Source: Bacteroidales bacterium (lineage in GTDB: Bacteria; Bacteroidota; Bacteroidia; Bacteroidales; VadinHA17). From it: a stretch of DNA of 40,185 bases. Below are positions 24,940 through 33,876 of this stretch, piece by piece; within the stretch, counting starts at the first letter, position 1, and every line of letters starts with the position of its first letter. The stretch is taken from the NCBI GenBank assembly GCA_012522155.1, contig JAAYKX010000066.1:1-40185 (forward strand), read 5' to 3'. Made by a program: the position numbers and the translations under genes. A model generated the notes under the pieces. That model was not told the origin of the DNA. It worked only from the letters and a program-made list of their open reading frames with translations, and searched no databases.

Positions 24940-26457
24940 TCAGATCTCTCCTCTTATTCTCCTGTAAGCTTCAGAAATTCCGTCAACTATATCAGAAGCA
25001 ACAAGGGCATCAGGGGATAATTTTTCTGCAGCAACATCACCGGCAAGACCATGAAGAAAAACACCGCTTACTGCTGCATTCACTGTATCATATCCCCGGG
25101 CCAGAAGGGAGAGTATCATTCCGGTAAGAACATCACCGCTTCCGGCTGTTGCCATCCCCGGGTTGCCGGTACTGTTAAACCAGACATTACCCGACGGATC
25201 GCTGACCGAAGTATAGGCACCTTTAAGCACTACAACACATTTATAAGTGACTGAAAATTCAAGCTGTCTTTCAAGACGCTGAAAACCCGATGCGGTCCTG
25301 CCGGCAAGTCTTTCAAATTCTTTAGGATGTGGTGTCAGTATTGTTTTCTCCGGCAGGCTGTCAAGCCACTTCCTGTTCAGGGACAATAAATTCAGGGCAT
25401 CAGCATCAATAACAACAGGCCTGGTGCACGAAAGAAGAAATCTGCCAAGAGCCTCGCCTGACTCTTTTCCGGTTCCCATACCGGGACCGATCCCGTAAGC
25501 GTCAAACGCTTCGGAAAGATCAATACCGGAAATATGATTATCCTCCCTGTCAGGTATGACCATAGCTTCCGGAACAGTGCTCTGCAGAATTATATTTCCG
25601 CCTGCCGGGACATGACAGCTTATCAGTCCGGCACCTGTCCGCATCGCAGCCCTGGCAGCAAGGACAACTGCACCCATTTTTCCACGGGAGCCTCCGATCA
25701 GAAGACCATGTCCGTATATACCTTTATGATCAAACCTGTTTCTGGTTTTCAAAACAGATGCCACCTGGGATTTCTCCACAAATTCCCAGGGAGTTTTTAT
25801 CGAAGCTACAGCCCTGGCATCAAGTCCAATGGGCAGGACAAACCATTCTCCGGTATATATTTCATTTTCCCTGAACAAAAATGACAGTTTTGGAAACTGG
25901 AAACTGAGAGTATAATCAGCCTTGACAATGCTGTTATGATCATTCGACAGATTATCCTCTCCCATCAGTCCGGAAGGAATATCAACAGCTATCACGGTCC
26001 TTCCGCTTTGATTGATCATCCTGATCACCTCTGAAGCAAGTCCGGTCACGGGCCGGGACAGTCCTGAACCAAATATCGCATCAACTATGACATCCCCTGA
26101 GCCGGTCGCCGGAAACTGTTCCGCCAAATCAATGACAGTAAACGGAACCCGGGTTAATTTCTGAAGCCTTTCCCTGTTAATCTTCCAGTCCGGCGTAGTA
26201 TTGTCACTGAAGTGAACATAATACAGTTCCGGTTTATAACCCTGTCCTTCAAGCAATCTTGCAAGAGCCAGTCCGTCACCGCCGTTGTTGCCGGGTCCGG
26301 CAAAAATCAGTATTCGCCTGAAACGCGGAAATCTCTCCCTGTACCACCCAAGGAGTTTCATTGCCGCACGTTCCATCAGATCAACGGAAGCTACCGGTTC
26401 ATGTTTTATGGTGTAATCATCAATCTCCCTGATCTGTGCTGAGTTGAATATCTTCAT
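24940..26457 (-). CDS. nnr: Bifunctional NAD(P)H-hydrate epimerase / ADP-dependent NAD(P)H-hydrate dehydratase
   Basis: From ATG at 26457 (MKIFNSAQIREIDDYTIKH) the protein has 505 residues. A longer frame to 26499 adds 14 atypical residues, and its start would lie upstream of the promoter box at 26478-26485, so it is rejected. The N-terminal YjeF-N domain has FAGPGNNGGDGLALARLL (about 52-69) and VDAIFGSGLSRPV, and it epimerises R-NADHX to S-NADHX. The C-terminal kinase-like dehydratase domain has LTPHPKEFERL and GNPGMATAGSGDVLTGMI, and it restores NADH or NADPH using ADP. Both domains look intact, so this repair enzyme is a standard fused metabolite-repair protein. It is divergent from the peptide transporter. 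Confidence 0.94.
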   Translation of the reverse strand: MKIFNSAQIREIDDYTIKHEPVASVDLMERAAMKLLGWYRERFPRFRRILIFAGPGNNGGDGLALARLLEGQGYKPELYYVHFSDNTTPDWKINRERLQKLTRVPFTVIDLAEQFPATGSGDVIVDAIFGSGLSRPVTGLASEVIRMINQSGRTVIAVDIPSGLMGEDNLSNDHNSIVKADYTLSFQFPKLSFLFRENEIYTGEWFVLPIGLDARAVASIKTPWEFVEKSQVASVLKTRNRFDHKGIYGHGLLIGGSRGKMGAVVLAARAAMRTGAGLISCHVPAGGNIILQSTVPEAMVIPDREDNHISGIDLSEAFDAYGIGPGMGTGKESGEALGRFLLSCTRPVVIDADALNLLSLNRKWLDSLPEKTILTPHPKEFERLAGRTASGFQRLERQLEFSVTYKCVVVLKGAYTSVSDPSGNVWFNSTGNPGMATAGSGDVLTGMILSLLARGYDTVNAAVSGVFLHGLAGDVAAEKLSPDALVASDIVDGISEAYRRIRGEI

Positions 26458-26477
26458 CAGTACAATACATTTTACCA

Positions 26478-26508
26478 CAAATTTAATCTCTAAAACCAAT
26501 AATTAAAA
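26478..26508 (-). promoter_or_regulatory. Promoter of nnr
   Basis: On the minus strand TTTT (26508-26505), 19 bases, then TAAATTTG (26485-26478) match the Bacteroidetes promoter with one mismatch in the -33 element. Transcription would begin near 26471, about 14 nt before the ATG at 26457. This supports that start codon over the upstream alternative. Confidence 0.45.
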
Positions 26509-26516
26509 AAGATTAA

Positions 26517-26524
26517 TATATTTG
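26517..26524 (+). promoter_or_regulatory. -7 element of the POT transporter promoter
   Basis: TATATTTG is an exact TAnnTTTG match. The predicted start near 26531 places the large hairpin at 26528-26550 at the very 5' end of the mRNA. No TTTG is found at the -33 position. Confidence 0.4.
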
Positions 26525-26527
26525 TTT

Positions 26528-26576
26528 CCTGCCGCTATCGTAGCGGCAGGACCGGTTTTCCGGCAGTTTGTTTTTT
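26528..26576 (+). promoter_or_regulatory. Leader hairpins of the POT transporter mRNA
   Basis: CCTGCCGCTA (26528-26537) and TAGCGGCAGG (26541-26550) form a perfect 10-bp stem with a 3-nt loop. A second short hairpin, CCGG-TTTT-CCGG (26552-26563), is followed by CAGTTTGTTTTTT. CGGCAG at 26561-26566 could instead pair with CTGCCG at 26529-26534, giving two exclusive folds. This could be an attenuator, an mRNA-stabilising 5' hairpin or an operator palindrome. No known riboswitch was recognised. Confidence 0.4.
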
Positions 26577-26623
26577 AACCTTCAGGTCAGCAACACATTG
26601 TAAATGAATATAAAATTGAATTT

Positions 26624-28480
26624 ATGCTAAAAAATCATCCCAGGGGATTACTTGTTGCCTTTTTCTCAAACATGGGTGAAAGGTTTGGCTTCTATACCAT
26701 GATGGCCATCCTGGTGCTTTTTCTTCAGGCTAAATATGATCTTACAGCCAAAGCAGCAGGCGACATCTACAGCTGGTTCTATTTTGCCATTTATGCACTC
26801 GCCCTTTTAGGCGGCATTCTGGCAGATTCCACAAAAAAATACAAACTTGTCATACTTGCCGGAATAGTAGTAATGTTTGTCGGTTATTTTGTAATGGCCA
26901 TACCCGGCATGACACTAACGGTTACCCTTGTCGGACTCGGAACCATTGCACTGGGCAATGGTCTTTTCAAGGGAAATCTTCAGGCAGTGGTCGGCCAGAT
27001 GTATGATGACCCCAAATATTCAAAACTAAGGGATACAGCCTTTATGATTTTTTATATGGGCATCAACGTTGGTGCTTTTTTTGCACCCCATGCTGCCGAC
27101 GGCATGCGGAACTGGTGGCTGAAAACCAACGGCTTTCTGCATGATGCAAGCCTTCCTTCCCTCTGTCATCAGTTCAACAAGGGTACGCTGACCGATATTA
27201 CCACCTTTCAGCAGCTTGCCGGAAAAGTTAGTCTCAACGGCCCTGTCAGTGATCTTTCTGCTTTTGCCAATGATTATCTTGAAGTATTTTCCAGGGGTTA
27301 CAATTATGCTTTTGCCGTGGCAGCCGGTGCAATGATAGTTTCACTGCTGGTATATGTGATTTTCAATAAAATGCTGCCCAGCAAGGACAGGGTTGTATCA
27401 GTTGCCAGTGAAGAGAAGAAAGTTGTCAAAACAGCTGAAAAGATTGATTTCAAAGCTCTTCCCATTGCAGCAGCAATTGCAGCCATGGGAATCACCGCAT
27501 TCCTGCTTCAGCTGCTGAGTCAGATAGATATTGCAACGGGACTTGCCTTCGGACTCTTTGCAGGCTTTGTCACATGGATAATCCTCAGTTCACAAAAAGA
27601 TGAAAGGGCAAGAGTAACTGCACTGGTACTGGTTTTCTTTGTTGCTATTTTCTTCTGGATGTCATTTCACCAGAACGGCCTTACACTAACACTGTTTGCA
27701 AGGGATTATACAGTCAAGCAGGTGGGTCCGTTTACCGGATTGTTTTTCACACTGCCTTCAATCCTTGCCTTTATCGCCGCCATTGCAGGTATAATTATGC
27801 TGTTCTTCAAAAGCCAGCCGCGGAATTTCAGGATCACCGGGGCAGTATTATTTGCTGCAGGTCTTTGGTTTTCTGTTTTTTTCCTTACAGGTTTTGATCC
27901 CACCACCCTGCTCGGAAGATTCCTTGACCCTTTTGGTCCGCAGAATGCCATATCACCGGAAATTTTCCAGCAGTTCAATCCTCTGTTCATTGTGGCACTT
28001 ACCTTCCCGGTACTTGCATTCTTTTCCTGGCTTAACAAAAAAGGAATTGAACCCTCAACACCAAAGAAAATAGGTATCGGATTGCTGATTGCTTCCGTCG
28101 GATTTCTTATTGTACTTATAGGGTCCATCGGTGTGCCCTCGCCGGCATCGCTGGACGGAGCGCCGGTAGCGGACAGTGACAGGGTATCACCGTACTGGCT
28201 GATAAACAGCTATCTGATCCTTACAGTGGCAGAACTGTTCCTGAGTCCGATGGGGCTGTCCTTTGTGTCAAAAGTTGCTCCTTCAAGGTTCCAGGGCCTT
28301 ATGCAGGGCGGATGGCTCCTGGCTACTGCCGCAGGCAACAAGCTTCTTTTTATAGGAACACTGCTTTGGGACAAGATACAGCTCAGTACACTCTGGCTGA
28401 TATTCATCGCCTGCCTGTTGCTTTCAGCAGTATTTATCTTCTCAATTTTAAAAAGACTTGAAAAGGCTTCCGGCAGCTAG
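26624..28480 (+). CDS. POT/PTR2-family proton-coupled peptide transporter
   Basis: A 618-residue membrane protein of the proton-dependent oligopeptide transporter family. It has the signature NMGERFGFYTMMAILVLFLQ at about 17-36 (the ExxERF proton-coupling motif), LLGGILADSTKKYKLVI near 62-78 and the FYMGINVGAFFAP motif near 145-157. The protein is longer than the typical 500 residues, with insertions near 175-220 and before the last helices. It imports di- and tripeptides with protons. Upstream leader hairpins suggest post-initiation control. It is followed by a hairpin terminator before thrA. Confidence 0.9.
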   Translation: MLKNHPRGLLVAFFSNMGERFGFYTMMAILVLFLQAKYDLTAKAAGDIYSWFYFAIYALALLGGILADSTKKYKLVILAGIVVMFVGYFVMAIPGMTLTVTLVGLGTIALGNGLFKGNLQAVVGQMYDDPKYSKLRDTAFMIFYMGINVGAFFAPHAADGMRNWWLKTNGFLHDASLPSLCHQFNKGTLTDITTFQQLAGKVSLNGPVSDLSAFANDYLEVFSRGYNYAFAVAAGAMIVSLLVYVIFNKMLPSKDRVVSVASEEKKVVKTAEKIDFKALPIAAAIAAMGITAFLLQLLSQIDIATGLAFGLFAGFVTWIILSSQKDERARVTALVLVFFVAIFFWMSFHQNGLTLTLFARDYTVKQVGPFTGLFFTLPSILAFIAAIAGIIMLFFKSQPRNFRITGAVLFAAGLWFSVFFLTGFDPTTLLGRFLDPFGPQNAISPEIFQQFNPLFIVALTFPVLAFFSWLNKKGIEPSTPKKIGIGLLIASVGFLIVLIGSIGVPSPASLDGAPVADSDRVSPYWLINSYLILTVAELFLSPMGLSFVSKVAPSRFQGLMQGGWLLATAAGNKLLFIGTLLWDKIQLSTLWLIFIACLLLSAVFIFSILKRLEKASGS

Positions 28481-28511
28481 ACCACAATATTTTAATAAAC
28501 GAATTTTTACA

Positions 28512-28538
28512 GGGCGTTATTTTCAACAACGCCCTTTT
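28512..28538 (+). terminator. Hairpin terminator between the POT gene and thrA
   Basis: GGGCGTT (28512-28518) pairs with AACGCCC (28528-28534) around a 9-nt loop and is followed by TTTT. It ends 22 bases before the thrA start. It probably terminates the transporter transcript. If the thrA promoter lies before it (28481-28511) it could instead act as an attenuator of the threonine operon; no leader peptide was found. Confidence 0.55.
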
Positions 28539-28560
28539 ACGATAAAAAAATGAACGGAAT

Positions 28561-30993
28561 ATGAAAGTCCTGAAATTCGGGGGCTCATCACTGGGAACGC
28601 CGGAGAGTATAAGAAAAGTAAAGGAAATCATAAGGCGTAACAGTCTTCCATGCATTGTTGTTGTTTCAGCCTTTGAAGGAGTAACCGACCATTTGTCCCG
28701 GATCGCGGAACTCGCATCACATGGAAAGGAGGAGTATGCTGAAAGCCTTGAAAAACTGATTTCAGTCCAGCGGGAATTTGCTTCCGGACTCCTGGACAGG
28801 GAAGATGATCTGAACAGGGCAAACAAACACATCGATAATATTTTCAATGAACTCGGGGAGGCCCTGAGGGGATTCTATCTCCTGCGCGAATCTACAGGTC
28901 ATGCCCAGGAGCAGATACTTGCAAGCGGTGAAAGGATATCCTCCTTTATAATCAGTCTGTACCTGGAAGATTCTCTTCATATTGATTCCAGGGAACTGAT
29001 AAAAACGGAAGGCAGGCCGGGAAATGCAATTGTTGATTTTCCGCTCAGCAATTCTCTTATCAGGGCAGCACTTGAAAATACCGATAAGCTTGTGGTACTC
29101 CCCGGCTATATTTCGAGTAACCATCAGGGCGACACCACCACCCTTGGAAGGGGAGGATCCGATTATACGGCAGCAATTGTGGCTGCCGCATTAAAGTCAG
29201 AAATCCTTGAAATATGGAAGGATGTGGACGGCTTTATGACTGCCGACCCCAAAAAGGTAGAAAAAGCCTATACAATTGAAAGCCTGACCTATTCCGAGGC
29301 AATGGAACTTTCACACTTCGGTGCAAAGGTAATTTACACCCCTACCCTCAGACCTGTTTTCCGAAAAAACATCCCTGTACTGGTTAAAAACACTTTCAAA
29401 CCGGAAGCTGAAGGAACCCTGATAAATAATGACCATAGTGATCATGACGGAAGTCTTATCAAAGGAATATCCTCGGTTGATCACATAGACCTTGTCACCC
29501 TTCAGGGACCTGCAATGGTTGGAGTTACAGGAATATCAGCAAGACTGTTCGGAGCACTGGCAAAAAGCGAGGTCAATATCATCCTTATAACACAGGCCTC
29601 ATCAGAATATTCAATCACTTTCGCCGTTAAACCCTCTGATTCCGGGGCAGCAACAGAAGCTATAGCAAAAGAATTTGAACGTGAAATTTCCGCTTTCGGG
29701 GAGCTGAGGATCATTGTTGAAAAGGATCTGTCAATTATTGCCATTGTGGGAGAAAAAATGAAAAATACTCCCGGCATCTCAGCCACATTGTTCAGAGCAC
29801 TGGGAAGCAGTGGAATTAATGTGATTGCTACCGCACAGGGTTCATCGGAACTTAATATTTCAGTGGTAATAAAGTCGGAAAGTCTCAAAAAGGCACTGAA
29901 CGTCATACATGAAGGCTTTTTCCTCTCACGTATCAGGGAATTGAATCTGTTCATTGCCGGAACTGGGCTTGTCGGAACAAGCCTGCTTAAACAGCTCGGG
30001 AAGCAGCAAAAAGTTCTTCTTGACGATTACAAGCTGAATCTGAGGCTTACAGGCATTACCAACTCCCGCAGAATGTTAACTGAAGCCGGAGGTATCAGGC
30101 TCGAATCATTCCGCGAAACACTTAAGGATGAAGGGAAGAAAGCAGATATTGCACTTTTCATCCGTAACATGAAAAACATGAATCTCAGGAATTCAGTGTT
30201 CATCGATTGCACGGCCAATGAAAAGGTTGCTGCCCGGTATGCAGAAATCCTTGAAGCCTACATCTCTGTGGTAGCTGCAAATAAAATAGCCTGTTCATCG
30301 GATTATTCCTACTACCATCAGCTTAAAAGCACTGCCGCGGAAAGAGATGTCAGATTCATTTACGAAACCACGGTTGGTGCAGGTCTGCCAATTATCAAAA
30401 CAATAAACGATTTGGTACTCAGTGGAGATAAGATTCTCAGGATTGAAGCCGTACTGTCAGGAACCCTCAATTTCATATTCAATGAAATGAACATTTCCCT
30501 GCCACTGAGCAAGGCCATAAAACTGGCCAGGGAAAAAGGATATTCTGAACCGGATCCCCGGATAGATCTGAGCGGAACGGATGTTGTAAGAAAAATCCTC
30601 ATCCTTGCCCGTGAGTCAGGATATAAATTGGAATACAAGGATGTTGTTGTAAAAAAGTTTCTCCCCGATGAATGCTTCAGCGGTAACATAAATGATTTTT
30701 ACAAAAAGGTTGAATCCCTGGATGATGAATTTGAAAGAAAGCGCATTGAGCTTGAAAGACAAAACAGGAAATGGAGATTCACCGCAACTCTTGATCAGGG
30801 TAAGGCAAAAGTGGAACTTGTGACAGTCGGACCCGACCATCCTTCATTTTTCCTTGAAGGCAGCAACAACATTGTTCTGCTGACCACGAAAAGGTATTGT
30901 GAGCTGCCAATGGTGATAAAGGGTTATGGAGCAGGAGCAGATGTCACTGCTGCCGGCGTATTTGCAGATCTCATGAGAGTGATAAATGTATAG
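28561..30993 (+). CDS. thrA: Bifunctional aspartate kinase / homoserine dehydrogenase
   Basis: An 810-residue fused enzyme. The N-terminal aspartokinase domain begins MKVLKFGGSSLGTPESI and has TTTLGRGGSDYTAAIVAA near 195-212. Two ACT regulatory units follow (about 315-460, e.g. VTGISARLFGALAKSEVNI and GISATLFRALGSSGINVI), where threonine feedback is usual. The homoserine dehydrogenase domain starts near 463 (LFIAGTGLVGTSLLKQL) and contains ETTVGAGLPIIKT and LSGTLNFIFNEM. It catalyses the first and third steps from aspartate to homoserine. Length matches ThrA of E. coli (820). It leads the operon thrA-thrC-thrH with gaps of 23 and 10 bp. A 4-codon frame (ATG AAC GGA ATA TGA, 28550-28564) overlaps its start. 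Confidence 0.95.
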   Translation: MKVLKFGGSSLGTPESIRKVKEIIRRNSLPCIVVVSAFEGVTDHLSRIAELASHGKEEYAESLEKLISVQREFASGLLDREDDLNRANKHIDNIFNELGEALRGFYLLRESTGHAQEQILASGERISSFIISLYLEDSLHIDSRELIKTEGRPGNAIVDFPLSNSLIRAALENTDKLVVLPGYISSNHQGDTTTLGRGGSDYTAAIVAAALKSEILEIWKDVDGFMTADPKKVEKAYTIESLTYSEAMELSHFGAKVIYTPTLRPVFRKNIPVLVKNTFKPEAEGTLINNDHSDHDGSLIKGISSVDHIDLVTLQGPAMVGVTGISARLFGALAKSEVNIILITQASSEYSITFAVKPSDSGAATEAIAKEFEREISAFGELRIIVEKDLSIIAIVGEKMKNTPGISATLFRALGSSGINVIATAQGSSELNISVVIKSESLKKALNVIHEGFFLSRIRELNLFIAGTGLVGTSLLKQLGKQQKVLLDDYKLNLRLTGITNSRRMLTEAGGIRLESFRETLKDEGKKADIALFIRNMKNMNLRNSVFIDCTANEKVAARYAEILEAYISVVAANKIACSSDYSYYHQLKSTAAERDVRFIYETTVGAGLPIIKTINDLVLSGDKILRIEAVLSGTLNFIFNEMNISLPLSKAIKLAREKGYSEPDPRIDLSGTDVVRKILILARESGYKLEYKDVVVKKFLPDECFSGNINDFYKKVESLDDEFERKRIELERQNRKWRFTATLDQGKAKVELVTVGPDHPSFFLEGSNNIVLLTTKRYCELPMVIKGYGAGADVTAAGVFADLMRVINV

Positions 30994-31016
30994 CATTAAT
31001 AATTAAAAATATATCG

Positions 31017-32375
31017 TTGGAAGAGAGAATCAAGTATTATTCAACCAATCTGAAAGCGCCGGAAGTATCATTCCGGGAGGCCCTGATGAGAGGCATAGCA
31101 CCTGACGGGGGCTTGTACATGCCCCGGTTCATTCCGTCACTCAGCCCGGAAGAACTATCAGGCTACCGCGGGAAAGATTATCCTGAAACAGCTTTCAGCT
31201 TTCTGTACAAATTCCTGAAAACCGAGATTGAAGCAGAGGTACTGATCTCACTGTGCAGGGATGCATATAATTTTGACATACCCATCGAAGCTGCAGGGAC
31301 AAGATCCTATATACTCCGTCTGGACCAGGGTCCGACAGCATCTTTTAAGGATTTTGCCGCAAGGATGATGGCCCGTCTCATGAACCATTTTACCGCCGGC
31401 GAAAAGAAGCATTATACCATCCTCACGGCAACATCGGGAGATACGGGCAGTGCTGTTGCAAGTGCCTTTCACGGTTTGTCAAATATCAATGTCATTATTC
31501 TTTTTCCTCTCGGAGAAGTAAGCGATACCCAGAGAAAACAGATGACCACCCTCCACGGAAACGTCAAAGTGATAGGGATCAATGGAAAATTCGACGACTG
31601 TCAGCATATTGTTAAAAAAGCATTTCTCGACAAATCCCTGTCGGATCTCAACCTGACATCAGCAAATTCAATCAATATAGGAAGATTGCTCCCCCAGTCT
31701 GTTTATTACATATATGCATGGTCGCGCACAGCTTCCCTGCCGGTTATATTCAGCGTTCCATCAGGCAATTACGGAAATCTTATGGGAGGGATAATTGCCA
31801 GGGAGGCAGGACTGCCTGTCAAAAAGTTCATTATTGCCACCAATGAAAATGACGAAGTTCCGGAATATCTCCGGACCGGAGTATACAAAATAATCGCACC
31901 ATCGAGAAATTGCATCTCAAGTGCCATGAACGTGGGCCATCCCAGCAACCTTGCAAGAATTGTAGCCCTGTACGGAGGGATGATGGATGAACAGGGTAAT
32001 ATTCTTAAACCACCTGACCTGGAACGGATGAGAAGGGATTTTCATGGTATTTCGGTATCGGATAATACTACCAGGGAAACCATAGCTTCCTCTTACAGGG
32101 ATCACGGAATACTTTTTGAACCTCACGGAGCAGTTGCATGGAAAGGGCTTGAACACTATCGCGGGATGGGATCACTGGAAAAAGAGCACGAAACTGTTTA
32201 TATTTCCCTGGAAACAGCACATCCTGCAAAATTTCCCGGCGAGATAGAAAGGATCCTTGATTATACTCCCCCGGGTCATCCTTCACTTGAGAATCTGGAA
32301 GAACTTGAAGAGGATTATACTCAGATGGAAAATGATTACGGATCATTCATCCGGTATATTTTCAAACACAGTTAA
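31017..32375 (+). CDS. thrC: Threonine synthase
   Basis: A 452-residue PLP enzyme converting O-phosphohomoserine to threonine. The N-terminus KYYSTNLKAPEVSFREALMR and GIAPDGGLYMP (27-37) are family hallmarks. Lys111 in DQGPTASFKDFAARMM binds PLP, ATSGDTGSAVASA binds its phosphate, and VPSGNYGNLMGGIIA follows near 247. The frame begins with TTG at 31017 and no ATG is near, so a TTG start is likely. It lies 23 bp after thrA and 10 bp before thrH. A homoserine kinase gene (thrB), usual between these genes, is absent. Confidence 0.93.
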   Translation: MEERIKYYSTNLKAPEVSFREALMRGIAPDGGLYMPRFIPSLSPEELSGYRGKDYPETAFSFLYKFLKTEIEAEVLISLCRDAYNFDIPIEAAGTRSYILRLDQGPTASFKDFAARMMARLMNHFTAGEKKHYTILTATSGDTGSAVASAFHGLSNINVIILFPLGEVSDTQRKQMTTLHGNVKVIGINGKFDDCQHIVKKAFLDKSLSDLNLTSANSINIGRLLPQSVYYIYAWSRTASLPVIFSVPSGNYGNLMGGIIAREAGLPVKKFIIATNENDEVPEYLRTGVYKIIAPSRNCISSAMNVGHPSNLARIVALYGGMMDEQGNILKPPDLERMRRDFHGISVSDNTTRETIASSYRDHGILFEPHGAVAWKGLEHYRGMGSLEKEHETVYISLETAHPAKFPGEIERILDYTPPGHPSLENLEELEEDYTQMENDYGSFIRYIFKHS

Positions 32376-32385
32376 CATATAAAAC

Positions 32386-32994
32386 ATGTATATTATTTGC
32401 AGCGACCTTGAAGGAGTACTTGTACCGGAAGTATGGATCAATGTTGCAGAAAAAACAGGTATTGAAGAGCTTAAATTAACAACCCGTGATATAAATGATT
32501 ATGATGTGCTTATGAAAAGAAGACTGGAGATACTCAGTCAGCACGGCATAAGCATCGAAGATATCCGGACTGTCATTTCCGGCCTTGAACCCCTGCCGGG
32601 AGCAGTAGATTTTATCAACTGGCTCCACGGAAAAGCACAACTGATAATAGTATCAGATACCTTCAGGGAATTTGCCGGTCCCCTTATGAAAAAGATGGGC
32701 TGGCCTCCCCTGCTCTGCCATCACCTCACAATAAACAGGGAAGGCATGATTACTGATTACAATCTTCGTCAGCCGGAGGCAAAAATGAAAGTTGTTGAAG
32801 CATTTCAGAAGCTGAATTTCAAAGTTATAGCTATTGGTGACTCATACAATGACATTCAGATGCTGCGTAAGGCAGAAAGGGGAACACTTTTCAGGCCTCC
32901 TCAGAATGTGATTGCCGACAACAGGGATCTCGTGGCAGTGAAGACTTATGATGACCTGATGGAAATAATCAGTGAAAAACTTGGTACAGGCTGA
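32386..32994 (+). CDS. thrH: ThrH-like phosphoserine phosphatase / homoserine phosphotransferase
   Basis: A 202-residue HAD-superfamily protein. The nucleophile motif is CSDLEGVLVPEVWI (Asp7), motif II lies in IIVSDTFREF and motif IV is AIGDSYNDIQML. The DLEGVLVPE form is specific to ThrH as known from Pseudomonas aeruginosa, which dephosphorylates phosphoserine and can pass the phosphate to homoserine to make phosphohomoserine. Its position 10 bp after thrC and the lack of thrB suggest it supplies the phosphohomoserine used by ThrC. Ordinary serine-pathway phosphatase activity (SerB) is the alternative role. Confidence 0.88.
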   Translation: MYIICSDLEGVLVPEVWINVAEKTGIEELKLTTRDINDYDVLMKRRLEILSQHGISIEDIRTVISGLEPLPGAVDFINWLHGKAQLIIVSDTFREFAGPLMKKMGWPPLLCHHLTINREGMITDYNLRQPEAKMKVVEAFQKLNFKVIAIGDSYNDIQMLRKAERGTLFRPPQNVIADNRDLVAVKTYDDLMEIISEKLGTG

Positions 32995-33010
32995 AACAAG
33001 TCCCTGTCTT

Positions 33011-33865
33011 TTACTCAAGGATTCCGGTAGTGTACCTGAATGCAATAGCGGTCTGATCCTTTGCCAGTCCTGATATGATCACCATCAAATCATCCTTCCA
33101 CGAAAGGAATATGGTGCCATTGTAGCCGTCAGTAAAAACAAATCGGTTTTCATCCCCCGGAAATGTCTCCACACCGGCTGTGTTAAGATATGCTTTTGCC
33201 ATGTCACGTATTTCCTCTGCAGAATCCTTTTGTATCAGGTAGATATTGAAACTGTCATTTCCGGTTTCGTAGGACGCCATGAATGCAGAACTAAGAATAC
33301 TGTGTCCCAGCACATTATCGTTGATATAAACTTCTTCCCCGGAAACTTTCCCTTCAGCGGGAAACCTGGCCAGCAGTGCCGGCATTGTACTTTCTCCGGG
33401 AAGCATGTCTGCCACCCTGTATGCAAGTGTTTCAGCAGCCTGAAGTATTTTTGCCTTCTGCGAATATGTTCTGATCTTCACATAGAAGTTTCCCTTAAAA
33501 AAATTAATGGCTCCGTCAACATTGTATCCCTGTGCTCCCAGCCTCAGAAAATTAAAGTAAGGAGAACGCTCCGATGCATAAATACCAAAAGCCATGGTAT
33601 GATTTTCATGCCTGTAAATCTCAAGCTTAATGGAGTTTTTTCCCTTCCTGTATTCCGCAACGTTAAGGTCCCTGAAACCCAGAGCAAGAAATCCGTCAGC
33701 AGCTCCGTTTATAAAATCCCACAAATTATCAGGCAGATAGACCGGATATTCAGTTACTGTTCTGAATCCCCGAAGATCAGGAAATGCAAAATCCTGACCG
33801 GCAGCGGGAGGTGACAGTAACATAAAAACAAGTGGGAAGATCAGCAGTTTTTTCATTTTTTTCAA
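33011..33865 (-). CDS. Exported DUF6599-family protein
   Basis: A 284-residue protein with a signal peptide (about residues 1-23, ending AAGQ) and the DUF6599 hallmark YPVYLPDNLWDFINGAADGFL near 39-59. No catalytic motif is recognised and the function is unknown. It is the last gene of a closely spaced minus-strand set (gaps of 5 and 11 bp) with an MBL-fold hydrolase and a Tat-exported aldo/keto reductase. All three are predicted to leave the cytoplasm, so they may act together in the envelope. Its 3' end faces thrH at 16 bp distance. Confidence 0.75.
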   Translation of the reverse strand: MKKMKKLLIFPLVFMLLSPPAAGQDFAFPDLRGFRTVTEYPVYLPDNLWDFINGAADGFLALGFRDLNVAEYRKGKNSIKLEIYRHENHTMAFGIYASERSPYFNFLRLGAQGYNVDGAINFFKGNFYVKIRTYSQKAKILQAAETLAYRVADMLPGESTMPALLARFPAEGKVSGEEVYINDNVLGHSILSSAFMASYETGNDSFNIYLIQKDSAEEIRDMAKAYLNTAGVETFPGDENRFVFTDGYNGTIFLSWKDDLMVIISGLAKDQTAIAFRYTTGILE

Positions 33866-33876
33866 AATTATGATAT

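Noticed and set aside
26458-26499. Longer N-terminus for Nnr from 26499
   Set aside because: The promoter box for the gene is at 26478-26485, downstream of this start, and the family begins at MKIFNSAQIREID.
28481-28560. Threonine-type leader peptide attenuator before thrA
   Set aside because: There is no leader peptide rich in Thr or Ile codons. Only a hairpin and a 4-codon frame are present.
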